64,000 bases of DNA from Ryuthela nishihirai (GCA_038380435.1 JAWZYU010000024.1:55478113-55542112); one strand, 5' to 3'; positions 12,301 to 27,300 are shown, numbered from the stretch's first letter. A program made the numbers and translations. The notes: generated by a model not told the origin, from the sequence alone.

Positions 12301-15300
12301 AAATATATAAAATAAATACCCCCTCAAGCAGCTGCTTGCCACAGAGGTCTGACAGGAGCCTGTCAGTTTATATGCCACAGTAGGAGATCTGAGAGGATGG
12401 CAGGACCTCAGCAGAAAAACGACACACACATCCATACCTAATCCGGGGCTCGAACCCAGGTCCCTTAGATCAGTAGCCAAGCGTGCTAACCACTTGGCCA
12501 TGGGACACAACATAAATTAAAATTTATGAGGAACTACTTTGCTCAGATTCTGAGTTAGTTTTTAACACTGAGACATCTTCCTGGTCTCATTAAAATATTT
12601 ATCTAAAATTTTCTGAACAGCTGTCTTTTTTTGTGTCCATATAAATTTTCTTGTGACAACTGATATCATGCACTATCATTCGTGCAACCTTTGTGCTTCT
12701 TTCCCTGTCTGGATCATCGTTTTCAAAAATCTCAATTGCTTCATCAATCAATTGCAGGGCTTCAGAAAGTCATTTAGAAGCTAGACTTTGTTGCTTGGGA
12801 ATTTCTTCAATGTTGAATTGCTCATTACTTGTTTGCAACTCCATTTGAATTAGTTATGCAAAAGAGCTACTAAAGGAAAAAGTGTTCCCTGAATGATGCA
12901 AATGCAGAATTTTATGACTCAAAGTGAAATGTTGCTTTAATTGCTTTACAACACAACTTTAGAAATAATGCAAACTGAAATGACACAAAGTGGGGGTCTG
13001 GGTGTACACAGCTTTATTCAAATTTGGGAATATCAGATTACAAGGCTGCTGCACTACTAAGTCAACTCTCATCCAATCATGAGAGATTTCATTGTGTATA
13101 CATATATGATAAAAGAATTCTGGGACAATATTATTTGATTGAAGTGCCAATTCTGAGTAAAGAAGAAAAATTGTCTTCAGCCAGATATGAACCTGTGACA
13201 TCTAAAAACATATCTTGCTGATATAACATGTCAGAGCCATAGCATGTTATCAGGAGGTTGCTGGGTTTTATCCCACCTGTTCAAGGCAATATTTTTCACT
13301 ATGCTCAAGATTGTTCACAGCTTATAGGTGCTTATAATGATAAAGAACTCTTTTAGCTTCAAGTTCCAAACTGATCTTCATTTCCTAACATGCCTTTATA
13401 TTAAAAAATTTCCCCAAAACCCTATCAAGAGACACTAAGCAAAGTAATGATAAAACATCATTTATACTCACTGTAATTTTTTTTTACATAGTTTATGTAT
13501 TTATGGCATATAGTTATTTTAAATTCACATTTTAAAAATTAATAATGTTAGCTTCTTTAATCCTATATTTATGGGGGAATTTTAATATTATGCCAAACGA
13601 TGTTCTGTATCATTTGGCATAATTACTAATCAGTAGGTCACACTGATCTGGCAGCCCTCCCCTTCCACAAGAGAGTATCTCTTTTGAAAAGTACTAATGG
13701 TCTGCACCACAAGAAGGCAAGGTCGGACTTTAGGTACTAGGTCTGGCTGGTTCTATGCATCATTACAGGGGATTAGAGCAAAGCTCTCCTTTCAGTGAAT
13801 AACTAGCTACCATCTAGGATGCAGTGGGCAGACAATGTCAAACAGGACCTCATTAGAATTGGTCTACAGTGGCCAGATGTAGCAGCTGTGTTTGGAGAAC
13901 TAAATTGCATCATCTGGTTGGATCTCTGTAGCCCATGGCTACTTGAGAATGATGAAGATATAGAGAAGGATATTTAATACAGAGAAATGTTGCAAAAGAC
14001 ATAAGATAGTTCAATGCAGAAGTAGCAGTGTCAAGATATTCCTTTGAAAGCTAAATCATTTTTTATTTTAATGTGAAATTAGTTAAAATACCTTAACACT
14101 ATATTGCAAAAAGTGTCCAGACACTTTCATGTTAAGTGAACGAATAGCCACATTCAAATCTACCCAACTTTAAAAATAAGCTTTTTACAGAAAAAAGTCA
14201 CCAGACATAAATTGAAGATCTCGGTGAGAGCTCTCTAAATCTCTACTTTCTATAATATTAATCTAATATTTAAATAGTTATGGAAGCTATATTTAACAAC
14301 AGATGTTATCACACACCACACTTCCAAAACATTTTCCCCCAAAATTGATGAAAACTTCAAAAATTCTTATACAAAATTCAAATATCGCATTTATATTGTG
14401 AACAACTTGTTATAACAGTTGTGATTTAACTTTTTGAAGTAAATTTTCAAAACTAGCAAAAGTTTAACTTAAATGTTTCAGTTTCCATAACTCTTTAAAT
14501 CAATGTACTTCCATACTCACCATCAATGGAACCCAAGGTTCTGTTGATGAACTGTGTTTCACAGAGCCTAAGGATTCTGCAGAAAAAAGTTTGTAATTTC
14601 CTAATTTAATTTCCACAATAATACTGTCAGTAAAATTTTGGCTATGAGCAAACATCTAAAACTCTGCATAGTTTACTATCTAGTGACACTTCAGCAATCA
14701 CAGAAACTCATATTTTTTAAACTCACATATGAGTTTCTATGATTGCTGAAGTGACAATAGATAGTAAATTATAAGATTCTTACTCATAGGCAAAATTTTT
14801 AATGACAGTATTATCTTGATAAATTAAATTAGATTTAATCAATTGCTGTGTTTGAAAATTTATTGTTGCAAAGTCCTGCTTTACATCAACAAGAACTAAG
14901 AATAACAGCTTGTGACACAGTTGCTCATGATTGAAAAAAAAAAAAGTTTGAAGCTACTGATTTGATTTTAAAGATATATATGAACTCATCTCTTCCTGAT
15001 ATTCTATCATTTTATGATAAAGTGAAAAACAAGTGTTTGAAATTACTAAAAAACAAACTAGTTTTACAAAAATATGCAGATAACATAATTTTAATTTGGA
15101 TTTATAGCTATAATGAATTGGTTCTTCTGGTTAAAGGCTTCAATAGTGCACATGAGAGGAATAACTTTACCATCAAAAATGATAATAATTCACTCTTATT
15201 TTTAGATATATTAATAAAGAGAAATAATGATGTACAGAGAAAATATGCTAATAATGCACCGTAATAATGGATACAGAGGAAAAAATTGTCTTGAGCTCTA

Positions 15301-18300
15301 TGTGATTGACCAATGATAATATCTGAAACAGAGGAGAGATTGATCAGTAGCTGGTAGCTCAGTGGCAGTGCACCTGACATGTTATCAAGAGGTTGTGGGT
15401 TTGGATCCCACCTGGCTCAAGACAATTTTTCCTCTGCACCCACTGACATCAGCATAATAATGGTTTAATACTTTGTAAATATATAAACACTTTTCTTCAA
15501 ACTCTCCATTGTGAGTAATAAAGTATCACAGGAAAATGTTCTGTGCACAAGAAACACTGAATGAAATAATTAGCTGAAAAGAAATTGGTTGCCCTAATTG
15601 GGATTCCACTCAGGGTAACCAATTTTTTTTTCAGCTAATTCTCTCCATTAAGATTTTCAAGTTTTTTTCTGCTATAGAATTTGCAGATGAAATTAGTAAA
15701 ATTATAAAGCTTAGTTATAATGAAGAATATTCACATACTTTTATGGATATATCTTCAATAAGAAATGTTTTCTTATTAATCTTATGTAAAGAAATGAAAT
15801 ATACTAAAATTTCAACCGCTAGTTTAAATTTTATCGATCGACTATAGGTAATTTTAATCAACAAAAATAACAGGCAAGGCCTTAACTTGTGAACATAAAA
15901 AAAAAAATTAATTAAAAAAAAACTTACCTTAGACCTCACGTTATTCAAATTAAAGGATTTTGTTGTGAATGAGTGATCTAGTATAGCTGTATAAATGATA
16001 AAAATGTTGAAATATAAATTTTAAAGGTCACATAAATAAATAAATTTTCATATTACACATTTAAACACAATATTTAATGATAAAAGCAAATATCCACGAT
16101 TAGTAAAAATAAAGATGAAAATAAAATTTGCACCAAATATTTAACCTAATTCATTTTTGCACATTAAATATTAAGTTTAACTCTCAATACACATTTGATG
16201 AATTAAGAAATACTGAGTTGCTATAAAGAAATATTTCACACTAAATTTCAAATGACATAACTATTTGTTAAAATTAAGGCAAGCTTCATATGCAGATTCA
16301 ATAAAATTATATATCTATGCAGACACAGATCTAGAAAAAAATAGGGTGGCAGGATCAAGCTAAAATGAACCAGAAAGCCATTCTGGTATACAATTTTTCC
16401 TTCTGTTTTAGTGGTCTTTAACAAATTTCTTGAAAAATACACATAATATTATATGCTTATTGTTATTTTTGAGTCTGTTTCATTATTAGTATTCTCAAGG
16501 GGAGGGGGGGGGAGCATGGCCCCTTCCTATACATCTGGCATTGTACATAATAAAGGGTTTTCCAAAAGGGGCTTTAGGATTTTGAATGCCGATAACTTAA
16601 AATGTTTTTTTTTTTTCAAGTGTAATTTCATATACCCTAACTTCAGTCATATACAAGTCTAACTATGGCATCGCTCTCACAAGAACAACATATTGAAATT
16701 GTTAAAACTTATTATGGAAATAGATGTTCAGTAAAAGAAACACAGCGCAAAAATTCGTGATTTTTTTGGCGCATTCAATCATCCTACTGAATAGCAATTC
16801 GAAATTTAGTGAAAAAATTTGAAAAAACTGGATCTGTTCATAATAAACCATCTTCAGGGAGACCAAAAACTGCAAGTTCTGCTGAGAACATTACTGCTGT
16901 ATGTGAAAGTATCGCAAATGACCCATCAACATCAATTCCATGACGTTCTCAAAAATTAGGCATTGCTCAAACCAGTTTATGGTGAATTTTGCATAAAGAT
17001 TTGCATTTGCGTGCTTATAAGATTCAGTTAACGCAGGAACTGAAGGAAATGGACCATTTGCAATGCAGAAATTTTGTTACTTGGATGTTAGAACAAGGGG
17101 CAATGGATCCTCAGTTTTCGCATAAAATCATCTTCAGTGATGAGGCACATTTCACGTTAAATGGAAGTATCAATAAACAAAATTGTCGACTTTGGGGGGA
17201 AGAAAATCCTCGAATTATTCACGAACAATCACTTCATGCACAAAAATGTACAGTTTGGTGTGGTTTGTGGTCTGGAGCAGTCATAAGAGAGATTAATGTC
17301 TCAATGATTGAGAAGATCTTACAAAATTATGATGTTCATATCGATGCCTGTAAACGTAGCCGTGATGGACATTTAAATGACACCATCTTTCAAGTTTAAT
17401 TGTAATCGATGTAACTTTAATTTACAATAAACAAATCACATATATTCCATGTGTTTTCCTCTTTATTACAAAACAACATCCTAAAGTCCCTTTTGGAAAA
17501 CCCCATATATTTCTTAAACTACTATAGACGTAATCAATAGTTAAGACAGAGATTATCTGTCAGCATATAAATCAAGAGATTGCTGAAAGAAATGGGCTAG
17601 CCATTGATAGTTTAGTGATCTAGAACACCTGACTACCTGGGAGACATGGGTTCAAGTCCAATTCATGCAAAACTAAATTATCCACGTCCAGTAAAATAAA
17701 TATAGAGCTACCTCTTTTTTGAATAACTGCATTTAATTTATAAAATGTGGTAGAATAATAATTGCCTTCATATACGTAAAATTTGTAGATTTAGACCTCT
17801 TTGCCCTACATGTAATGATTCTAATGTCATGGTGTCCAAGTATGATAATATTATATAACCTCTGGGGTTTCACAAAAGCGTTTTTTTAAGGATATGCAAA
17901 ATATTTGGTACAACACAAAGCTACTATGATATTTTTAATTAAAATTAAATCTGCTTTTGAAAATGAAGGTTGCCTCATCAGTTGGGCTACTTTGCATATA
18001 ATATTTGCTCAACACTTGGTGGACTTAATCAGTAACTAAGTGGTGTTTGAATATGGGTTTTTCTCTTAGCAAAACATAAATTTAAATTACTAATTTTTTG
18101 TATATTTGTCAAGAGATACACCATTACCAAATCATAATGAAAGGTTAAGATAAAATTTTAATCATCCATAACACTGTAAATAAATACAAGTACCAGTAAG
18201 TTAAAAGATATTAACTAAATGCCAAAATGGCACATGACTTATTATTTATTAAAGGCACATAGTTTTACAAAGTGTTACACTTGTAAAATTTGTAATAAGA

Positions 18301-21300
18301 GTACAAATTCCTAAAGTCATTAAAGCAAATGGTGTAATATCTGCTAATTATAGAATATTAGTAAGAGTATCAAAAATAAACACTCTGTTTCCCAGGCAAT
18401 AGACATCCTCATTTAGGCTGTAAAATTAATCATCACTCAAAAATAATGGGAATTATCAAATGTACCTATTACAAATGAGTGAAGTTCAAGTTACACTGAT
18501 GTAAGAAAGAGGTGGGCATCCATTTTCAAGATATATCAAGGAAAGTTGCAAGATGGCATTGTGACATAAGTTTTGTGAGATGAGTGAGCTTCAATTACAT
18601 AGGACAGTGTTAATGCAAAGCATTAAGTTGGTGTTTCTCAGATGGTAAAGGAGTTAATCATCAATACAACTTTGTTGCTGCTGCAGACACTATGCACAAT
18701 TCAAAAAGATGGAAGGTAAAACTAAGTCCAGTGTTACTGCTAGTGAGATAGACAATCATCAAAGTATTGCAGGAGATGCACTGATGCCATAATTTGCAGA
18801 TAACTATAATGCCACTCAAGATTTAGTAATGTATTAGCATACCAACCTCCTATACAGAACTTCCTAATTTAAACTTAAATTTAAAAATACAAAATTAAAA
18901 TTACAAACATAAGTACTAGTTACTATGTGCATTTAAACCTTCCAGGTTTCCACTATGAAAAACTGGAATGAATCAATGGGCCCAGCTATTTTTTCACTAT
19001 GCTCAACGAAAAAAACCCAATAAACTTCAGAACTTTTTTTGTCAAGCAACTAAATTAATAGAAATAGTTATATATCAAATTAAACTGCATTTATTTATAA
19101 ATTTTATAAAAACAAAATTCCTAACCAAAGTGGGAAACATTAATTCAAATAAGACTTTTTCAGAGTAATATAATGAAAAATAGGATTCTGACAAGGCAAT
19201 TAAGGCTTAATCCTTTAACACCCAAGAAGTCTGAGAAAAAGGTAGAGGGTAATAAAGATAAAGAAATAGCACTATTCAGACTAGTCCATTTCAAAATCTT
19301 GGCCGTTTTGGGCCATTCTGGACATTTAAGGGTTAAAGGTCTGCTTTTAGTTCATGTCTCTAAAATTTCAAGTCTCATGTGACATCTAAGGAAAGCTAAA
19401 GCTTTAGAATTATCGACAAGAGAGGTTGAAAGCTACTAATATCTACCACATAATCCTAGAGGGATATCTGAAGTGGGTAATCCCAGCATGGAGGTAGAAA
19501 GAGGGGAAGTGCCCTTACTATCTCTTAGCATAGGTTGCTAGTGTAGCCATGGAGAACGGTGGTAGGTAAGTTGTTCCTACTCAGAAAGCTACATGCTGCA
19601 CATCACTTGCAATATATCCAAATATTTTATGTGAATACTGCTCAATAAAATCACAATTGTTTCATGTACAAAAAAGATTCTTAATCAGCACTTAAAGGTT
19701 TTTATATTGTCCATTTGTAGTAATAGTGATTGAACCCCTTTGATTAAATTAGCAGACTACTTTGACAATTACTGCTAAATAAAATCGATTTTTTTTGGAA
19801 AGTCAATAGTTTTTTTTAGTTATCAAAAAATGCTTTTTTTTGGCTTCGGTTTTGCATTCACTTTTGTTTTTAAACACAGTTATTTAACCCCACTTAAGAT
19901 TAGTCAACAAATTGCATATCAAATGAAAGCTACACAGCATCTTTTTCATAAAATAGGGATTAATTATAGGAATTATATTCAGTGCAGTAAATAAGGTAAT
20001 AGTAAGAGTAAGGGTAATAGGGACAAAACATTATTAAGCTTATTTATATTTCATGCTATTGAAGAATAAACTTATGTTTCATTTTCTAAAGACCTGTAAA
20101 ACAGAGGAGAAAATGTTATATTGCACTGGAAATCATTTCTTAACGTAGGTTGCTAGTGTAGTCATGGAGAATGGTGGTAGCTAAGTTGTTCCTACTCAGA
20201 AAGCCACGTGCTGCAGATCACTTGCAATATATCCAAATATATTGCAAGTGATGCAACATATTTGGAATACCCTCCCCCCTTATATCTTTCAGGTCAGTTG
20301 AGTTTTTTCTTTTTTTGCCCCCCACACATTTCACCTCGATTCTTTTCTGGTCCTGATTCAGCAGAACTTTGGGAAAAAAATTCTCCCTTCCAAGGAAAAA
20401 GTTCAAAATACAAATTCTTGGAATATATCTAATGACATTTTATCTTTTATATAAGCTATGTAAAACTAATTTAAAGTTTGTAACAAATATACCAAATGGA
20501 AAAATGTGTGGTGCCTGATATAGAATATGTTAAATCCTCCCCCCCTGCATAATATTTCAAAGTTGCATCATTATTCAATCAAAAGTTTCTAATGTTGAAA
20601 ATGGATATTTAAATAGATTTGGTTATGATCTTTAATTTTATCTTCAGTTATATTTTTCCATTAAATGCATATTTTAGAAGTTATAGAGCTTCCAAGTTAG
20701 GTTCTAATGACATAATAGGGAAATCCTGTAGCATTTCAGTAGGGTACATCAAAAGCATAAGAAATAAATAATGTGCAAAGCAAAACTTTAGCATTACTTA
20801 TTACCTATGAAATGTTATACCTTTGATCATTTTTTGCAGGCTTATTGTCGCATCCTATATTGCACACATACCCATTTTTTAAACACATTCTGTCATTTGT
20901 TAGCACAGTGATAGCACACTTACAAGTAGGAACAATATGGTGATGCTCAGTTAGAGTTTTTAAGCGATAGGGCACCTCCCCCTCTTCCTACCCCTCCGTG
21001 AATCCCAGGTGGCCTAATGGAAAAGCCACTACTTGTAGCACAGATTAGGAAATGAGGACAAAAATGCAACTTTCATGCAATTAAAGAGCAAAAATGAAAA
21101 CAATTATCATTAACTTTTATAAAAAGGAGGAAAAAAAAACTAAAATTTGGGAGCAGATTTTCTTTAAAAAGAGAAAAAAAAAAAGAGGAAATAAAAAACA
21201 ATATTTGAATTTTCAATGACCTATTCAGATTTTTGAATTATAAACCAAAATTCAGATAAAATCTAAACAACTGGAGCAGTTGGCAGTCTGGTATGTGGGG

Positions 21301-24300
21301 CTTCTAATCTGAAATTTCTCAATTTCCTTGATAAAACTATTGCTAATAATCACAATGTAAAATTTATATTATTAAATTTAAAAATTAAATACCCCCTCAA
21401 GCAGCTGCTTGCCACAGAGGTCTGACAGGAACCTGTCAGTTTATATGCCATAGTAGAAGGTCTGAGAGGATGGCAGGCCCTCAGCAGAAAAACGACACAA
21501 ACAGCCATGCCTTACCCGGGGCTCGAACCCAGGTCCCTTAGATCAGTAGCTAAGCGCGCTAACCACATGAGATTGAAAATGATGAATCATGGTCTTTTAA
21601 GAAACAGTAACTAAAATTTTCATAATTTCTACACTTAACAGATGTAAAATTACGCACTTAAGTCCATTTTTGTAATTAGCCAGGTGACAAGGGCTCCCAA
21701 GACTTGGAATATAGTTGAAAGTGGGCTCTTTTAAATAGCTATTAGAAGGCTGATAAGCTCTCATTAAGGCCATCCAACAGGTTCTTGAATGTAGATAAAG
21801 TACTGTGCTCCTGTATGGGCTGTGGTTTAATATTTCATCTGAAGGACTAAAGCCTTTCCAAGGACAGCAATATTTTTTTCTCACAAACAGAAGGATGCAG
21901 AAAAGTGGGGAAGATCAAACAGGATATTCTGTCATAACTCATTGCTGGCGCAATTAGGACTCAAACCTATGAGTCCTGTGTGCTACTTTGTGATCTTGCA
22001 CAGTTATTAATTCACTTACAATTACACTAACTGAAGTTTTTGGATGTTGAAAACAACATAGTTCTGCACTGATAGCACTACTTAAACTACAACTTTTATA
22101 ATTAATTGATTCTATAAATATTTCAAGGTTTAGAGCAAACAAAAAACTTAAACAAACATTTAATGACATACCATTTAATTTTATTCTTTCTTTTGGACTT
22201 TTCTTGAGTAGTGAATGAATCAGGTCTTTGGCTTCAGCAGAAAGATGAGAAGGAACAACATAATCTGCCATAACTACTTTTGTTAATGTACTCCTGACTG
22301 CTTCAGTATCAAAAGGTGGTTTACCCACTAGCAAAGTGTACAACAAGCAACCAAGGCTCCATACATCAGCTTCAAGGCCATGGGAACTACGAGTAGCTAC
22401 CTCACTAAGAAAAGTACACTTGTGAATATACTAGTTACTTTTTTACTTGGCTAAATTCTGATTTTAGAAAATGCTACTTAACATTTATTATAAAATACAC
22501 ATAGGAATTAATACAAACTAGAACAAACTGTAAATGCAAGAAAAAGGGATTTTTAAACACACAAAAGATTTGTAGTTAAAAGTAAAAACTAATGAGAGGA
22601 AAAAAATAATTAAAAAAAATATCTAGTTAAGTCATAATGAATATTGCACACATACTTCAGAACTCAGAATTTATATTTCAATTATTTTATTTTTGGTAAA
22701 AATATCCTGTGTTTATATATTTTAATGGAAGGGAAAAAACCTATATTACAATATTTATCATTATTACTGCTGTACAATAACTCCTCCTATTTTCAACACC
22801 ACAGACATCCATGACACTTGCAAGGATTGCCCATGATGTATTCCAAGTATGTGCAATAGAATCACATATATGCCACAATCTAAAGAGTGAAAAGTTCTGA
22901 CAGTATTTATGTTTATGCACGATATCAGTTTCCACAGGCTTACTGATGTTTCATCCTATCCCACAGCTTCCTTCTTGCTGGTTACAGGAAATCTTGCACT
23001 TGTTAATGTTACAGTTCCTTAAGCAGCCTTAAGTGGATAATAGAAGACCAATTCCCAAGAACATTGCACCACAACTCTTGAATAGTCTTGCTGCATTTAG
23101 CATATCACCAAACATGTTTCAGTACTATCCATGCCAGTAGTTGTTCTTAGACAGCAAGGAATGAATATAATTATTTTTGCAGTGACATAGTACTGTGCAT
23201 GAGAAGATTGCTCATTGTAAGTTTTGAGAGAAATCCATTATCATAACGGTAAAGTTTAAAGATATTAAAGGCACTGTACAGCTGTTAATATAAAGTTAAG
23301 AATTTTTTTTTCACTTTTATCTCCTTCATATTAAATTTAGCAACCTATTATAACTGATGTGCCTTAACAGTAGAGGGTTGGTAAATTGGCCTTTGAAGGC
23401 AATGGAACAAACTTACATTAGTCATGCTGGTCAAGAGCCCATGCTTGTTTCATATTGGCTGCTGCACCTCTGGGTGTTATGACCAGGGTAAATTCTTCCA
23501 GATGTCTTGATTCCACAGAAGGCACATACACATAAAAGCTTTTCATTTGCATTAAGACTAATGAAATACAAAGAGAAAAAGTCCAAATAAAAAAAATTTA
23601 AAATATTTTTAAAAGTTAAAACTTTCTGCAGAGTCAAGACATCTGGAAGAACTTACCCTGGCCATCAGGCCCAGAATTAGAATAAAAATCGAGGGGGAGC
23701 AAGAACCTCAATTGAACCAGAAAAATGTAGGGAGGGGGAGGAGCAAGATATTGGATTTCCATTACAGTATAACATTTTCCCCTTCATTTTAGAAGTATTT
23801 TTAAAAAATTTTGAAATATAAATAAGCTTAATAATTTTTTGCCTTATTACCCTTACTAGCATTCTGAAAGGCAGGGGCAATGCTGCCCCCCACCCAGATT
23901 TGGCTCATCTGGCCATAACAACCAAGGTGCAGCAGACAATCTGAAACAAACCGAACTATTGACCTGCATGGCAAATGTAAGTTCATTCCACTGCTTTCAA
24001 GTGCCAATTTACCAATCTTCTAGTGTTAAGGCACATCAACTGTAATGAATTGCAAGATTTGATATAAAGGGGCTAAAAATGAAAAAAAGAAATTCTTAAT
24101 TTTATGCTTAACAGCCATATAAATGCTTTTAATATCTATATATTCAGCATGTGAAACCTATGTATGGTAGAGTTGGTTACATTAAGGCACTGATTATTTG
24201 TGTTGCTTCTCAATTGGGGCAGATACTATTTTTATGTTTTTGTTCTTGCTGTTAGTCTAGAAGTTTCCAAAATGAGGTGGATCATAAAACACCTCATTGC

Positions 24301-27300
24301 AATATTTTTGTCTATTCCCATAGATTACCAGCTTTTCGTATGGGCCTTCATCATCATCATTAATCGATCCTTGGGAAACCAATGTCTACCATCTCATAGC
24401 AAACATTCCCAGATACATATTTCAGATATCACTAGGGGAGAACTTCAGTAGAGGCTGAAGAAAACAATTATTATTCTGTGAACGATCTGTTTTTGACCAT
24501 TTAAGTCTTTCCATTTACAGATTTAGGTTTTAAAATGTTACGAGTATTGTCCTCTCAGTATTACCGAGTATAAATTATAGTGCAACTAATTTTGGACAGT
24601 CCTTTGCTGAAACTGAAAATTAAATTTCATCAACAGAATATTTTTTTAAAAATGAGTCCTCCTCCTATAGACATTATTGTTAACAATATTTGGGTCTAGC
24701 TTATTAGAGCAAATTAAGTAACAACTACTGATACAATTTTGGTAGTTAATTTACTACAAATGCTTGTCTAATCATTGGATAGTAGCCTAAAATAATAAAA
24801 AAGACCCACAAACTTACGGAGAAATGTAATTTGGTGTTCCACACATAGTTAAATGCTTTTCATCAGGCTGAGCAAGTTGTGCTGCTAACCCAAAATCTGC
24901 AATTTTCTGTTAAAATAAACCTTTCAATTAGTTTATTAACACAAAAAAAAAGATAGAAAGCTCAAGATGCAACATATAAGGATAAAAAAACATAACTGAT
25001 AAGAAACATAATTTTGATTGCAATTTTAAAAAGAATTAATGGCATCCAAATTCTTTCTCTTTTCCCTATTTTGACATTTACATTTTTTCCATATTCTTTG
25101 ACCTCTTATGCAGACAATTCCCTATGGGTGAACACAAATATCAAGGGATCTGATAAATCTTGATTCTTGAATGCAAAAATGAAAATGCTTTCATGCAATA
25201 TAAGTAAATAGTTCTATAATAGTATTACATATTTATAAAGTGTCAGCCTAGCAATGAATAATAAGAATTATGGCTATAAATACAAATAGCTTATATATAT
25301 ATTTAAAAGAGAAAATGTGAACCAAAATAGGTTAACTTACAACATTCATATCCTGAGTCAGCAGAAGATTAGAAAGAGTTAAGTCCCTATGTAGAATGTT
25401 GTGGTTATGCAAATACATCATACCTTCAACAACTTGTTTCAGGATCTGCCGAGCTATTTAATAAATATAAGTATTTTAATTTTTATGTAAGAATTCTAAT
25501 AGTTCATCAAAATAATTTGCACAGTTTGCATATTCTAGCTTAGAACTTTATTACCTTTGCAAAACACACAATATCAAAGTGTTACACTGTTAAAGCACAT
25601 TAATTAATAGTGATCACCATTTTTTTTTACAAATGATGATAGAATATAATTTTGAATATATTGGTGATCTGTGGGCACCATTTAAATCCAGGATATATAG
25701 TTTCTGAATGGTAATGTCAAAGTCTTTGAGATCATTGTACATGTTCATTCAACCATATTGATCCAATTATTTAGTATCTTTGGGTTGTGTTGTTTTACCT
25801 CTGAGCGGCACTTTTTTGCACACCATGGGCTAAATGGCCAGGTCACATGGACCCCGAAGGCTCAGAGAAGGTTGGAGGAGGGGACCCACTGGAACAGCTG
25901 CTGGGAGACAGATGGTAGCCTCCCGTCAAGGCCATCCAGCATGTTCTTTAACGTGCACAGGGTATGTCTCTCCCGCACACGGGGCCACGGCTTAACGTCC
26001 CATCCGACGGACGGCGGCCTTTCCAAGCCCATCGGTGTCCCCTACTGACCATGGGCAGGGCGGGGAATTTTGTGGAGATAAATCTCAACGCTGACCCAGC
26101 TGGAACTCGAACCTGGGAACTACAGATTACGAGCCTGGCGTGCTACCGACTGAGTCACCCCCGCCCCCTTATTTAGTATCAATATCATGTTTGCCAATAT
26201 CATGTTTACCAATAGGTAAGCATCCTGGAAGTGTAATTATTAGGAGACTGAAGTCACTATATGACTTCATCAATTTTCTCAATAAAATGGAGAAAGCATG
26301 CCTAAAATGTTTCATAATTATTCTCACTTTGAAGTAGCCTTCATTTCGGTTTGAATTTCTGTTATTATTCAAAATGAAATTTTCTTTAATTTGGTATATA
26401 ACAAAATATGAAGGAAATTTATTTCTGAATATATAACTTTTATTCAGATAAATAACAGAAAATAAAAGTGTCCATTGTAGTCCAGATCAATAACCTGTTG
26501 GTTATTGATCTGGACTACAATGGACTTTTTTTTTACCCTGCTGAGGAATGGTAAACAACACAGGGTGGTGGACCATACATATATACCAACCTGAATGAAA
26601 TTATGGCTTTGAGCTTGGTTATTAATATTAAACTGGCTACATTGGCAGCTATGTTGAGAGAAAATCTGCTGTTTTCCATTTGTTTGTGTATTGATAGCGC
26701 TTAGTCAATAGATGTATAGGATACCTTATATCAGCTAATGGATAATACTGATCAGAGGATCAGTATTATCCACTGATCTGAACCATTACTTCAACAGGCA
26801 TCACCAAACCTACACTGGAGGAAATCCTACCAGTGTGGGTGGCTTAAACCTTTAGTAATGGGGGTGGAGACAGGTCTTTGCTACATGCCTGTGATTAGGG
26901 GGCTGTTTGATATTGTTAACACTTCCTCTCTTAATAAACATAGTTTTTTTTAACCATTCCAGGGTCCAGTCTGAAAAACTGGTTTACATCCAGAAGCCAA
27001 AAAAATTTTTTGCTGTGCTCAACAAAAAATAACTTTGGAATTTTTTTGCCAGATAATTAATGAAAGGAATTATGGCATGTTACATGCCAAATTAATCAGC
27101 ATTTAATTCTAGTTCTTTTAAAAAAAAATAAAATATTTAGCAAAAAGACTAGTTTTATTTTAATAGGGCTTCAGAGTCAAATAGTAAAAAAAGATACCTG
27201 GCAAGCAATTATTTATTTAAAAATTTTTTTATAGAAATAATTATAATGCATATGAATAGAAAGATTATTTATTTCTGAATCACAAAAAAAAATTAATTGA

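Noticed and set aside
15715..15948. Minus-strand open frame reading through exon 8
   Set aside because: It runs across the GTAAGT donor of exon 8 into the intron.
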